From Gigantopelta aegis (lineage: Eukaryota; Mollusca; Gastropoda; Neomphalida; Peltospiridae), in NCBI RefSeq assembly GCF_016097555.1, contig NC_054706.1, positions 25,994,736-26,058,735 on the forward strand: DNA of 64,000 nt, written 5' to 3'. A program made the translations under genes and the position numbers. Shown here piece after piece: positions 45,301 to 56,834 of the stretch (positions within the stretch are counted from its first letter, which is position 1; each line of letters opens with the position of its first letter). The notes below the pieces were generated by a model. That model was not told the origin of the DNA. It saw only the letters and a program-made list of their open reading frames with translations, and did not search any database.

Positions 45301-45524
45301 TTCGAAGACTAATTCCTGACGTGACACGTTAGGTATTACGTAACCACCAGCTCGCCAGAGGGCGTATTCACTGGGATGATACAAAATGGCTGCGCCCGTT
45401 ATATATAATAGCCGTCACATTTAACCGTTGTATTAATTAACTATACGATTATACTTGTTAATATTGAGCAATAATGTGCATTATATATCGTTGAATATGC
45501 ATACCAGGTCAAATGCCTTAATGG

Positions 45525-45780
45525 TTCCTTCCTCCATATGTCCGACGTCATATAACCGTAAATAAAATGATAACTGGTGTAACAAAGGCCGTGGTATGTA
45601 GTATCCTGTTTGTGGGATGGTGCATATAAAAGATTCCTTGCTGCTAATCAAAAAGAGTAGTCCATGAAGTGGCGACAGCGGGTTTCCTCGCTCAATATCT
45701 GCGTGGTCCTTAACCATATGTCTGACGCCATATAACCGTAAATAAAATGTGTTGAGTGCGTCGTTAAATATAACATATCC
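45525..45780 (+). repeat. SINE, family 1, rearranged partial copy
   Basis: CATATAACCGTAAATAAAATG appears both before and after the body, and the head is missing. Shared with the right arm at 56,835–57,085. Confidence 0.8.
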
Positions 45781-45792
45781 TTCCTTCATTAA

Positions 45793-46166
45793 AGAGACTG
45801 TCCTGCGTTTGCAGCCATTGTGAGATGTTTCCGACTAACGGAGCCTTTGTTGGTTACTAAAATTACATGTCAAATATAGTTTCTTGATCAGATATCCATT
45901 GTTTTACCGTCGTGTGATAATGTCTGTCGCAGACATTTTTCATTTAACTTCGTATTATTATATATATTTTCGTACGTACGAAATTAGTAGAAGATAAAAT
46001 AAGGTTTCAGCTACTACAAACATTAGGACGACGACAAACTCCTTGTTTATACAGACATTGATATTCTAAACAGAAAAATTAAATTTAATATGCAATTTTA
46101 GTCATAAAATACCTTCGTTTGTCGTGTAAACGTGTTATATTGGCATAAAACTCAGGAAGTTCCACT
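45793..46166. mobile_element. TTAA MITE, family A, degenerate
   Basis: Left terminus AGAGACTGTCCTGCGTTTGC after TTAA, centre CGTACGTACG at about 45,971, right terminus eroded. Shared with the right arm (56,454–56,827). Confidence 0.7.
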
Positions 46167-46184
46167 AAAAAGAAATAATCCTTT

Positions 46185-46775
46185 CCCAGACACATTGTTA
46201 TATTTCCAGGAACCGGTTTACGCGTAACAGACCATAAAGTGTTAATCTAACCACAATGGGAGTCTTCGTGTTACTATTTGCAGCAAACTCAGAACAGATC
46301 CTAACCAATCGTTTTTCGGACACAGTTATATTTTTAAGAACATGGACAGACCATAAAGTGTTAATCTAACCACAATGGGAGTCTTCATGTTACTATTTGC
46401 AGCAAACTCAGAGCAGGTCCTAACCAATCGTTTTTCGGACACATTGTTATATTTTTAGGGACATGGACAGACCATAAAGTGTTAATCTAACCACAGTATG
46501 GGTCTTCGTGTTATAACGACGGCAAACTCAGAATAGTTCCTAAGCAGAGAATCCTTTCCCAGAAACATTGATGTATTTTCGAGAACCCGAACACACTATA
46601 AAGTGTTAATCTAACTACAACGAGGTTCTTCATGTTACGTGACTCGTTGTTATATTTACCAGGAACCGGTTCACGTGCGACAGACAATAGTGTTAAACCA
46701 CAATGGGGGTGCATTGTTATATTTCCAGGAACCGGTTTACCTGTGACAGACCATAAAGTGTTAAACCACAATGGG
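46185..46775 (+). repeat. Tandem repeat upstream of exon 1 containing the start-codon region
   Basis: Six diverged units of 70–125 bp. Each has GACCATAAAGTGTTAA… CACAATGGG…TCTTC, the last being the real exon 1 start (AACCACAATGGGGATCTTCA). Several units also carry an ATG in the same context. Matching array in the right arm at 55,916–56,450. Confidence 0.85.
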
Positions 46776-46945
46776 GATCTTCATCGGCGGTCTCGTGGCC
46801 GTGATCGTCTTCTACATCCTCATCCTGGTCATAGGAATCGTGGCGGCGCGCAGGTCCGGACACTTCTTCACAAACATCGACTCAAAAGAGGTGATGCTAG
46901 CTGGACGCAAGATAGGACTGTTTGTTGGCTGTTTCACAATGACAG
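46771..46945 (+). CDS. SLC5A7: Choline transporter exon 1 (partial extra copy, left arm)
   Basis: 175 bp from ATG to a split Ala codon. It encodes [20 protein letters not shown], then [20 protein letters not shown] and [18 protein letters not shown]. This aligns with the N terminus of human CHT1 ([20 protein letters not shown] and GGRDIGLLVGGFTMT). It contains the first membrane helix. The donor GTAATC is a weak site that starts the 28-bp array. Only exons 1 and 2 of this copy exist before the gap, so it is an incomplete gene as assembled. The protein start is chosen because the homologous N terminus begins here. Confidence 0.92.
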
Positions 46946-47482
46946 GTAATCATTGAGTGATTCACAATGACAGGTAATTATTAACTATTTCACAATAACA
47001 GGTAATCACTTACCGTTTCACAATGACAGGTAATCCTTTACTGTTTCACAATGACAGGTAATCCTTTACTGTTTCACAATGACAGGCAATCATTTACTGT
47101 TTCACAATGACAGGTAATAACTTACTGTTTCACAATGACAGGTAATCTCTTACTGTTTCACAATGACAGGCAACCATTTACTGTTTCACAATGACAGGTA
47201 ATCACTTACTGTTTCACAATGACGGGTAATCTCTTACTGTTTCACAATGACAGGTAATCATTTACTGTTTCACAATGACAGGTAATCATTTACTGTTTCA
47301 CAATGACAGGTAATTATTAACTATTTCACAATTACAGGTAATCATTTACTGTTTCACAATTACAGGTAATCATTTACTGTTTCACAATGACAAATAATTA
47401 TTAACTATTTCACAATGACAGGTAATTATTAACTATTTCACAATGACAGGTAATCATTTACCGTTTCACAATGACAGGTAAG
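46933..47482 (+). repeat. 28-bp minisatellite seeded at the exon 1 splice donor (left arm)
   Basis: About 19 copies. The first unit is TTTCACAATGACAG of exon 1 plus the donor GTAATC. Each further unit repeats those 14 exon bases and the GT. The final unit (47,466–47,482) has GTAAGTAT, the best donor of the array. The right arm has about 28 copies, so copy number differs. Confidence 0.95.
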
Positions 47483-47752
47483 TATATAAAAAATAGCTAT
47501 AAATATGATCTTTTATACAGGAATAAATGAATGATGAATGATTTAAAGAAAGGTGAGTGGAAAAAAATGAGTGAATGAAAGAATGAATGAGTAAATGAAT
47601 GAATGAATGAAATAATGAATGAATGAACGAATACATTAATTTTCCTCTATTTTTTATATCAGCGTCACGGGTCGGTGGAGAAAGAATGAAAGAACGAATG
47701 AACGAAAGAAAGAACGAATAAATCCTGTATTTTTCTCGTATTTTTGTTTCAG

Positions 47753-47860
47753 CGACATGGGTCGGTGGCGGCTTCATCAACGGATCAGCGGAGGCTGTGG
47801 TCAAAGATGGGTTGGTGTGGTGCCAGGCGCCACTCGGATATGGCATCGCCCTCATGTTCG
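47753..47860 (+). CDS. SLC5A7: Choline transporter exon 2 (extra copy, left arm)
   Basis: 108 bp, apparently identical to 534–641, with the same TTTTTGTTTCAG acceptor and GTAAGT donor. In frame with exon 1 at 46,771. Downstream exons 3–8 are not present before or after the gap. Confidence 0.93.
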
Positions 47861-48534
47861 GTAAGTTTCTTACTAATTAAAGCAGCAATGTCGGGAATAC
47901 GTTTTTAAATCATTGACACTAATTCCAGAGTTATCTACCTTCTTAAAACCTCTGTACAGCGTATCTGATTCAAATGAACAGCTTTTTTTTTTTCCTTAGA
48001 ATATTTAGGTGTTTATGTACATCCAATGTAAGCTCACAGTTTCTTGATTAGTATATATCCATGTATACACATCCAGTGTAAACTCACAGGCTTTTTATTA
48101 GTATATATCCATGTATGTAATCCAGTGTGATCTGTGTCATCCTAATGTGTTTAGCGGAGGCGAATCCAGGGTTTTGTAGGGGGTTTGGGGCACACAATTC
48201 TAAAAAAATTGGAGTTTACTGAAGGCAAATGAGCTCAACTCCCAAAGGGAGCGAGATCTGTTAGGGATCTGTTAGGGTATTCTGGGGCATGCTGCCCAGA
48301 ATTAAAAAAAACAAAACAAAAAACATGCTCAGAATCGCGTTTTCAGGGCATCTTGTACATGTATATTGTGGATGCTGAATTAAAAAAAACCCCGTCAAAG
48401 TCATTAAATGAGGGCACGTCAACAGACCTAGGGGCGGGTGGATCACGGAACTCCCGTGACCCCACCCCCTAGATCCGGGTTCGGGTAAAGTTTTAACGTG
48501 CATATATGCCACGAGAGCTTCACGCACGCCTATC

Positions 48535-48715
48535 ACGGGAAGCGCAAATAAAAGATCCCTTGCTGCTAATCGGAAAGAGTAGCCCATGTAGTGGCGACAG
48601 CGGGTTTCCTCTCAAAATCTGTGTGATCCTTAACCATATGTCTGACGCCATATAACCGTAAATAAAATGTGTTGAGTGCGTTGTTAAATAAAACATTTCT
48701 TCTTCTTCTTCATCA
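48535..48715 (+). repeat. SINE family 1, 3' half, at the deletion junction
   Basis: Begins at AAGCGCAAATAAAAGATCCC, directly joined to sequence that in the right arm lies at about 53,595–53,610, so one end of the left-arm deletion lies inside this SINE. Confidence 0.8.
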
Positions 48716-49339
48716 TCATGGGCTGTAAGAAAAGACAATGGTGGGCAATCGATCATCGTGTTTACATTAAATGTTTAGTATAGCAATTTTGGACATCACG
48801 TTTCGTATCATACGCCATTTTAAAAGTAAAGCAAATATTAAAATGAAAATTGTACTATCAACAGGCCTATACAACACAATAAGCTGTTCTGCACTGCATA
48901 CTTTTCGGCTATTCAACTTCAAAAAGTGGACTTAAAACAAAAGAAGACAAAAGTGTCCGCTAGGTTCATATTCGACCCTCCCCCAGATGTAAATTACGCT
49001 ACGCCCCTGTACATTAATTTTTTTATTTTTTTTTTGTCATTTTTATTACAATCGAACTTAGCATATGTTATGCACCTAATTCGTAAAACGAATACATGAT
49101 TTGTGAAAAGATGAGGCGCGGAGGAGGTACTGGGGTACGTGTTAACTGGATTAGTGCCATATTGTCCTACACGTGAACGAAGCACGATGTTGTTGGCGTG
49201 TAGTTCGTCACCAAAGAGGCTGGGGCGGTCCCACTATCCTACAACAAGAAGAAACCAATCAGAAATATCCTGAACACTCCCAACTCTCCCTCCAAAAACC
49301 TCCACAACAACAAACAAAACAAAACAAAACCCAAAACAA

Positions 49340-49632
49340 CAAGTTTGTTTTGTTTAACGACACCACTAGAGCACATTGATTTATTAGTCATCGGCTATTG
49401 GATGTCAAACATTTAGTAATTTTCTTAGAGAGGAAACCCGATACATTTTTCTATTTGTAGTAAGGGATCTTTTATATGCACCATCCCACAGGTAGGATAA
49501 CACATATACCATTGGGGTTTTTTATATACCAGTCGTAGTGCACTGGTGGAAACGATAAATAGCCCAATGGACCCACCGACGGGGATCGATCTCAGACCGA
49601 CAGCGCATCAAGTGAGCGCTTTACCAAAGCAA
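49340..49632 (-). repeat. SINE, family 2 (left-arm copy)
   Basis: Same insertion as 6,268–6,562 with a few differences. Confidence 0.9.
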
Positions 49633-49679
49633 CACAGAAGACCGGCCACACAAACAAATACCCCCCTAAAAAAACAACT

Positions 49680-49879
49680 NNNNNNNNNNNNNNNNNNNNN
49701 NNNNNNNNNNNNNNNNNNNNNNNNNNNNNNNNNNNNNNNNNNNNNNNNNNNNNNNNNNNNNNNNNNNNNNNNNNNNNNNNNNNNNNNNNNNNNNNNNNNN
49801 NNNNNNNNNNNNNNNNNNNNNNNNNNNNNNNNNNNNNNNNNNNNNNNNNNNNNNNNNNNNNNNNNNNNNNNNNNNNNNN
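49680..49879. other. Assembly gap (200 N)
   Basis: Exactly 200 N. The two flanks are reverse-complementary versions of intron 2 sequence, so two contigs meet here in opposite orientation. Confidence 0.99.
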
Positions 49880-50384
49880 TGACGAACTACACGCCAACAA
49901 CATCGTGCTTCGTTCATGTGTAGGACAATATGGCACTAATCCAGTTAACACGTACCCCAGTACATCCTCCGCGCCTCATCTTTTCACAAATAATGTATTC
50001 GTTTTACGAATTAGGTGCATAACATATGCTAAGTTCGATTGTAATAAAAATGACAAACAAAAAAAGAAAGAATTAATGTACAGGGGCGTAGCGTAATTTG
50101 CATCTGGGGGAGGGTCGAATATGAACCTAGCGGACACTTTTGTCTTTTGTTTTAAGTCCACTTTTTGAAGTTGAATAGCCGAAAAGTATGCAGTGCAGAA
50201 CAGCTTATTGTGTTGTATAGGCCTGTTGATAGTACAATTTTCATTTTAATATTTGCTTAACTTTTAAAATGGCGTATGATACGAAACGTGATGTCCAAAA
50301 TTGCTATACTAAACATTTAATGTAAACACGATGATCGATTGCCCACCATTGTCTTTTCTTACAGCCCATGATGAAGAAGAAGAA

Positions 50385-50745
50385 GAAGAAGAAATGTTTT
50401 ATTTAACAACGCACTCAACACATTTTATTTACGGTTATATGGCGTCAGACATATGGTTATGGATCACACAGATTTTGAGAGGAAACCCGCTGTCGCCACT
50501 ACATGGGCTACTCTTTCCGATTAGCAGCAAGGGATCTTTTATTTGCGCTTCCCACAGGCAGGATAGCACAAACCATGGCCTTTATTGAACCAGTTATGGA
50601 TCACTGGTCGGTGCAAGTGGTTTACACCTACCCATTGAGCCTTGCGGAGCACTCACTCAGGGTTTGGAGTCGGTATCTGGATTAAAAATCCCATGCCTCG
50701 ACTGGGATCCGAACCCATTGCCTATCAGCCTGTAGACCGCTACAT
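50385..50745 (-). repeat. SINE, family 1 (right-arm copy of 5,260–5,622)
   Basis: Reversed, same position within intron 2 as the copy at 5,260; tail (TTC)n. Confidence 0.88.
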
Positions 50746-51395
50746 AATGACATACACTTAGAAGAACTTCATTTCTTAGAGTGCTATTTTTGCCCTCAAC
50801 CTGTCGAGATTTCATCTTTTTTTCCAATTAAAAATTCTACTAATGTGAAATTATCCGCATGACCACTGTCTGTCGGCTTTCTTGGAGAGACGGTCGCATA
50901 TTGGATAGTCTATAGAATTGCAGTTGGGGACATAAAAAGGAAATGTTGGAGCAAAGATAATACTCGAAGAAATTGTTTTTAGTTTAGAATTTTTAATTTT
51001 TTTTTTTAAGTTGCGTGACGTCACAGGGGCTATTCTCTTCTTCGAAGGTAGAAAGAAAGGAAACCCGCTTTTCTTGTTTAATCTCTACATAGGCTACTGT
51101 TTGTATATTCGTCAGTGTGAAAACAATATCAGTGGCGGATCCAGAAAATCCATTTAGGGGGTCCCAATGACATGAGGCTAAATGCCAAGGGAACTTTGGG
51201 GGAGGTTTGGAGGGGGATCGTAAAAAAATGAAAATTAATATATAATAAAATATGTAACTGTTGCAAATTTAGGGTGGCCTGGGCCCCTGCCCGCCACTCC
51301 CAGATCAGCCTCTGAATATTGGTTAGATACCATCATGGCCATTCAGTACAAAACATCAAACGGTCACTCGAATTTTCTTCAGTCTCTATACATTG

Positions 51396-51790
51396 CTAGA
51401 CCGGCCTCGGTGGCGTCGTGGCAGGTCATCGGTCTACAGGCTGGTAGGTACTGGGTTCGGATCCCAGTCGAGGCATGGAATTTTTAATCCAGATATCGAC
51501 TCCAAACCTTGAGTGAGTGCTCCGCAAGGCTCAATGGGTAGGTGTAAACCACTTGCACCGACCAGTGATCCATAACTGGTTCAACAAAGGCCATGATTTG
51601 TGCTATCCTGCCTATGGGAAGCGCAAATAAAAGATCCCTTGCTGCTAATCGGAAGAGTAGCCCATGTAGTGGCGACAGCGGGTTTCCTCTCAAAATCTGT
51701 GTGGTCCTTAACCATATGTCTGACGCCATATAACCGTAAATAAAATGTGTTGAGTGCGTCGTTAAATAAAACATTTCTTTCTTTTTTCTT
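51396..51790 (+). repeat. SINE, family 1, recent insertion with target duplication
   Basis: Flanked by the 11-bp direct repeat TCTATACATTG (51,385–51,395 and 51,791–51,801). Full head GGCCTCGGTGGCGTCGTGGC and tail AAATAAAACATTTCTTTC. The corresponding place in the first copy (about 4,663–4,675) has no SINE. Confidence 0.93.
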
Positions 51791-51807
51791 TCTATACATT
51801 GGCGGAT

Positions 51808-52720
51808 CTAGGGGCACTTCTACACTGACTCTAGTACAATGAAGTTGTGTTGTGAGAACGTGGTGATTTCTGGTGCAGGGAGATCCAAAGCCGGTGTCTC
51901 AACTACCGGGGGCGGTTCCTTCTGCGTCGCCGCCCCCATCTACTCGATCGAAGCACTCGCCAGGAGCGGCCCGGGGGGGGGGGGGCGCCAAAGTTGTCAG
52001 CTCCACTGACAGTGGCGGCCCCTCCTGTTCAAGTTCCAACACGGATGGACACAGGGCATGTGGTCATTATTGACCCACCAGAGAGTCCACCAGTATCTCC
52101 GAAGGCTGTTGTTGCCCCAGCGGCGGGCCAGCGGGAGTCCAAGAGGAGGAAGGTGTCAGCGGCCACCATACCAAAGACGTCCGACCAACCCGATTGGACT
52201 CTCGTTTGTGACAAGCTGCCAGCGAGGTACCGAGGAGCGTTCAAGGGGACTTCACTAGCAGCTCGCAAATCAAGGGTCCGTGGAGTGATCAACACCTTCC
52301 AACTTCCATCCGGACAAGTGAAGTACCAGATCCAAGGAGCCAAACACTCGGACCAACTTTACGTGACGGCAGAGCGGGACGGACTGTTCAGGCAGGGACT
52401 CCTAAAACCATCCATGGACAATGCGACCATCCATCGTATTTTAAAGCTGGTTTTGCAGGACATTTATCCAGGAGCTATACACAGAAACATCGTCTCCCTG
52501 ACTGAAGGACTCCCCAACGTCAGACCTGAGCAGTCCATCAGTTCGCCATGAGTCCCGCGGCGCAACCTTAACTAGGACAGGTAACCTCCTTTTGGGGGGC
52601 TTAGTTGGACTTTAATTTTTCGGCAGCGGCTCAAAATTCTAATGTTTATTTTTTTATAAATAGTCCAACGCACTTTACTTTGGCGCCCGTTCACTTGCTC
52701 AAATCACCTTAAAACCTTTT
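51808..52720 (+). other. GC-rich block with a 185-residue open frame of unknown family
   Basis: The longest frame is 51,994–52,551 (+). It opens with a Pro-rich part, then a basic KRRK patch, then a region with LPARYRGAFKGTSLAARKSR, VRGVINTFQLPSGQVKYQIQ and HRILKLVLQDIYPGAIHRNI, ending in a stop. No domain is recognised with confidence. Base composition differs strongly from the flanks. A remnant at 4,195–4,660 keeps other parts, and the left arm lacks the block. It may belong to an unclassified mobile element; as found here both copies are incomplete or uncertain. Confidence 0.4.
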
Positions 52721-52721
52721 A

Positions 52722-53595
52722 GGGGCAGTTTCACGGGAAAGGTTGCACTGCTCGTTGATTGGAATAAAATGTTCATAACTTTAAAATTTAAAGCTCTATT
52801 CTACTGAAAGTTGTTTCATCTTTCTTGGGCCTTTAACGGTTGAAGGACATGAGCCTTTTATTCTGCCAGAGTTGCAGGACGTAAAATCCAAATATTACAA
52901 AATAAAGCTGGCAAATAAGGACATTACAAGCTAAGTAGATTGTGTGTCTTGTATGCAGCAGTGTACATATGAATGACAGGTAATCTTTCAATGTTAATTA
53001 TCTAATTACACCATTACATGCAGATTCATATCAAATATTATTTCCTAATACAATTATGAATTAAACATTTTAAAAAGATTAAGAGCAGTCTCAGTTTATT
53101 TAACTGAAATCTAAATGTTAAAAAAAAAGTCCCCTCCTAAACAAAATTGCCATTTTCACACTGCATTGTTTGAAAGCTTATATTACTGCTAATACTAATG
53201 CAATCAACATTATTTTTAACTAGTATTCTAAAAAACATATTGAAATTTCTTTTCTAATTCAGTTATAGACATTTTGTTTGAAGATTAGTATTTAATGGTT
53301 TCTGTTTAACATAAATCATTTTTAAATAGAAGAATATTGCTAAAATATTACCAAAAATAATCAGAAAATTTAAAATCCTTGGTCTTATTAATGAAAACAT
53401 TGTTACTCTTAACAGTTTCCTATTTTTTTTAAAAACACCTTAGTTTATCTTTAGAAATGTATCACATAAAAGCTTATGATTATGCTGTACCTATGTGTCC
53501 TCATATTTTTATGCTGTGCATGTAATCATATCACTGATTATTTTATAAACCGTAACAGCTGTAGGTCCAATTGTTTATAAAACATTTCACTAGTG
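52722..53595 (-). repeat. Shortened relative of the 1,445–4,190 block
   Basis: Shares AGTTTCACGGGAAAGGTTGC, ATTTTACGTCCTGCAACT-type sequence (reversed) and one copy of the GTTTAGGAGGGGAC motif (reversed at about 53,128–53,146). It lacks about 1.85 kb present in the first copy. Confidence 0.6.
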
Positions 53596-53647
53596 TATGC
53601 GTGAAGCTCTCGTGGCATATATGCACGTTAAAACTTTACCCGAACCC

Positions 53648-53745
53648 GGATCTAGGGGGTGGGGTCACGGGAGTTCCGTGATCTAGGGGGTGGGGTCACG
53701 GGAGTTCCGTGATCTAGGGGGTGGGGTCACGGGAGTTCTGTGATC
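53648..53745. repeat. Three 31-bp tandem units
   Basis: GATCTAGGGGGTGGGGTCAC plus GGGAGTTCCGT repeated three times. The left arm has a single unit. Confidence 0.85.
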
Positions 53746-54382
53746 CACCCGCCCCTAGCTCTGTTGACGTGCCTTTTTAATGACTTTCACGGGGTTTTTT
53801 AATTCAGCATCCACAATATACATGTACAAGATGCCCTGAAAACGCGATTCTGAGCATGTTTTTTTGTTTTGTTTTTAATTCTGGGCAGCATGCCCCAGAA
53901 TACCCTAACAGATCTCGCTCCCTTTGGGAGTTGAGCTCATTTGCCTTCAATAAACTCCAATATTTTTTTTTTTTCTTCTTCTTTATAATTGTGTGCCCCA
54001 AACCCCCTACAAAATCCTGGATTCGCCTCCGCTAAACACATTAGGATGACACAGATCACATTGGATTACATACATGGATATATACTAATAAAAAGCCTGT
54101 GAGTTTACACTGGATGTGTATACATGGATATATACTAATAAAAAGCCTGTGAGTTTACACTGGATGTGTATACATGGATATATACTAATCAAGAAACTGT
54201 GAGCTTACATTGGATGTACATAAACACCTAAATATTCTAAGGAAAAAAAAAAAAAAAAAAGCTGTTCATTTGAATCAGATACGCTGTACAGAGGTTTTAA
54301 GAAGGTAGATAACTCTGGAATTAGTGTCAATGATTTAAAAACGTATTCCCAACAGTGCTGCTTTAATTAGTAAGAAACTTAC

Positions 54383-54490
54383 CGAACATGAGGGCGATGC
54401 CATATCCGAGTGGCGCCTGGCACCACACCAACCCATCTTTGACCACAGCCTCCGCTGACCCGTTGATGAAGCCGCCACCGACCCATGTCG
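54383..54490 (-). CDS. SLC5A7: Choline transporter exon 2 (extra copy, right arm)
   Basis: 108 bp on the minus strand with the same splice sites as 534–641. One visible difference is synonymous (AACGGG for AACGGA, an Asn-Gly pair). In frame with the exon 1 copy at 55,918. Confidence 0.93.
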
Positions 54491-54956
54491 CTGAAACAAA
54501 AATACGAGAAAAATACAGGATTTATTCGTTCTTTCTTTCTTTCTTTCGTTCATTCGTTCTTTCATTCTTTCTCCACCGACCCGTGACGCTGATATAAAAA
54601 ATAGAGGAAAATTAATGTATTCGTTCATTCATTCATTATTTCATTATTTCATTCATTCATTCATTTACTCATTCATTCTTTCATTCACTCATTTATTTTC
54701 CACTCACCCATTGCGTTAAAAGAAAGTACGATAAAAAAACAGTAGTCATTCTTTCTTTCTTTCTTCTTTTTTGCATGATCCTTTCACTCATTCAATCGTT
54801 CATTCATTCATTCATTCTTTCTTTCTTTCTTTCTTTCATCTTTATTATTTCATTCATTTATTCATTCATTCACATTCATTGAGTCTTTCTTTTATTCATT
54901 CATCATTCATTTATTCCTGTATAAAAGATCATATTTATAGCTATTTTTTATATACT

Positions 54957-55757
54957 TACCTGTCATTGTGAAACGGTAAATGATTACCTGTCATTGTGAA
55001 ATAGTTAATAATTACCTGTCATTGTGAAATAGATAATAATTACCTGTCATTGTGAAACAGTAAATGATTACCTGTAATTGTGAAACAGTAAATGATTACC
55101 TGTCATTGTGAAATAGTTAATAATTACCTGTCATTGTGAAACAGTAAATGATTACCTGTCATTGTGAAACAGTAAATGATTACCTGTCATTGTGAAACAG
55201 TAAGTTATTACCCGTCATTGTGAAACAGTAAGAGATTACCCGTCATTGTGAAACAGTAAGTTATTACCTGTCATTGTGAAACAGTAAATGATTGCCTGTC
55301 ATTGTGAAACAGTAAATGATTACCTGTCATTGTGAAACAGTAAGAGATTACCTGTCACTGTGAAACAGTAAGTTATTACCTGTCATTGTGAAACAGTAAA
55401 TGATTGCCTGTCATTGTGAAACAGTAAAGGATTACCTGTCATTGTGAAACAGTAACGGATTACCTGTCATTGTGAAACGGTAAGTGATTACCTGTCATTG
55501 TGAAATAGTTAATAATTACCTGTCATTGTGAATCACTCAATGATTACTTGTCATTGTGAAATAGTTAATAATTACCTGGTATTGTGAAACAGTAAAGGAT
55601 TACCTGTCATTGTGAAACGGTAAGTGATTACCTGTCATTGTGAAATAGTTAATAATTACCTGTCATTGTGAATCACTCAATGATTACCTGTCATTGTGAA
55701 ATAGTTAATAATTACCTGTCATTGTGAATCACTCAATGATTACCTGTCATTGTGAAA
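54957..55757 (-). repeat. 28-bp minisatellite seeded at the exon 1 splice donor (right arm)
   Basis: About 28 units on the minus strand, same unit as at 46,933, ending likewise in a GTAAGTAT unit at 54,950–54,960. A block of several units (with TTCACAATGACAGGTAATCA then TTGAGTGA) is repeated near 55,520–55,757. Confidence 0.95.
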
Positions 55758-55918
55758 CAGCCAACAAACAGTCCTATCTTGCGTCCAGCTAGCATCACCT
55801 CTTTTGAGTCGATGTTTGTGAAGAAGTGTCCGGACCTGCGCGCCGCCACGATTCCTATGACCAGGATGAGGATGTAGAAGACGATCACGGCCACGAGACC
55901 GCCGATGAAGATCCCCAT
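55744..55918 (-). CDS. SLC5A7: Choline transporter exon 1 (extra copy, right arm)
   Basis: 175 bp on the minus strand encoding the same 58 residues as 46,771–46,945. Donor GTAATC. The start-codon context CCACAATGGGG is the same. As assembled this copy reads away from the rest of the gene and has no exon 3. Confidence 0.92.
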
Positions 55919-56450
55919 TGTGGTTTAACACTTTATGGTCTGTCACAGGTAAACCGGTTCCTGGAAATATAACAATGCACCCCCATTGTGGTATAACTCT
56001 TTATGGTCTGTCACACGTAAACCGGTTCCTGGAAATATAACAATGCACCCCCATTGTGGTTTAACACTATTGTCTGTCGCACGTGAACCGGTTCCTGGAA
56101 ATATAACAACGAGTCCCGTTGTAGTTAGATTAACACTTTATAGTGTGTTCGAGTTCTCAAAAATACATCAATGTTTCTGGGAAAGGATTCTTTGCTTAGG
56201 AACTATTCTGAGTTTGCCGTCGTTATAACATGAAGACCCATACTGTGGTTAGATTAACACTTTATGGTCTGTCCATGTCCCTAAAAATATAACAATGTGT
56301 CCGAAAAACGATTGGTTAGGACCTGTTCTGAGTTTGCTGCAAATAGTAACACGAAGACTCCCATTGTGGTTAGATTAACACTTTATGGTCTGTTACGCGT
56401 AAACCGGTTCCTGGAAATATAACAATGTGTCTGGGAAAGGATTATTTCTT
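55916..56450 (-). repeat. Start-codon-region tandem repeat (right arm)
   Basis: Reversed counterpart of 46,185–46,775, with units carrying ACCACAATGGG… and AACCGGTTTAC. It has one fewer long unit than the left arm. Confidence 0.8.
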
Positions 56451-56453
56451 TTT

Positions 56454-56827
56454 AGTGGAACTTCCTGAGTTTTATGCCAATATAACACGTTTACACAACA
56501 AACGAAGGTGTTTTATGACTAAAATTGCATATTAAAATTAATTTTTCTGTTTAGAATATCAATGTCTGTATAAACAAGGAGTTTGTCGTCGTCCTAATGT
56601 TTGTAGTAGCTGAAACCTTATTTTATCTTCTACTAATTTCGTACGTACGAAAATATATATAATAATACGAAGTTAAATGAAAAATGTCTGCGACAGACAT
56701 TATCACACGACGGTAAAACAATGGATATCTGATCAAGAAACTATATTTGACATGTAATTTTAGTAACCAACAAAGGCTCCGTTAGTCGGAAACATCTCAC
56801 AATGGCTGCAAACGCAGGACAGTCTCT
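56454..56827. mobile_element. TTAA MITE, family A, degenerate (right-arm copy)
   Basis: Reverse counterpart of 45,793–46,166; CGTACGTACG at about 56,640. Confidence 0.7.
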
Positions 56828-56834
56828 TTAATGA

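Larger units (their letters stand above)
45301..49679 (+). repeat. Left arm of large inverted duplication (choline transporter 5' region)
   Basis: Begins at TTCGAAGACTAATTCCTGAC and runs through promoter-side sequence, exon 1, intron 1, exon 2 and part of intron 2 to the N gap. It matches 49,880–57,304 in reverse and 1–6,600 in direct orientation, with near identity over long stretches such as the 300 bp after exon 2. Relative to the right arm it lacks about 3 kb of intron 2 (junction near 48,525–48,540). Confidence 0.9.

Noticed and set aside
46632-46949. 105-residue frame overlapping exon 1
   Set aside because: Out of frame with the transporter; Arg/His-rich reading of exon 1 in the wrong frame (likewise 55,740–55,946).
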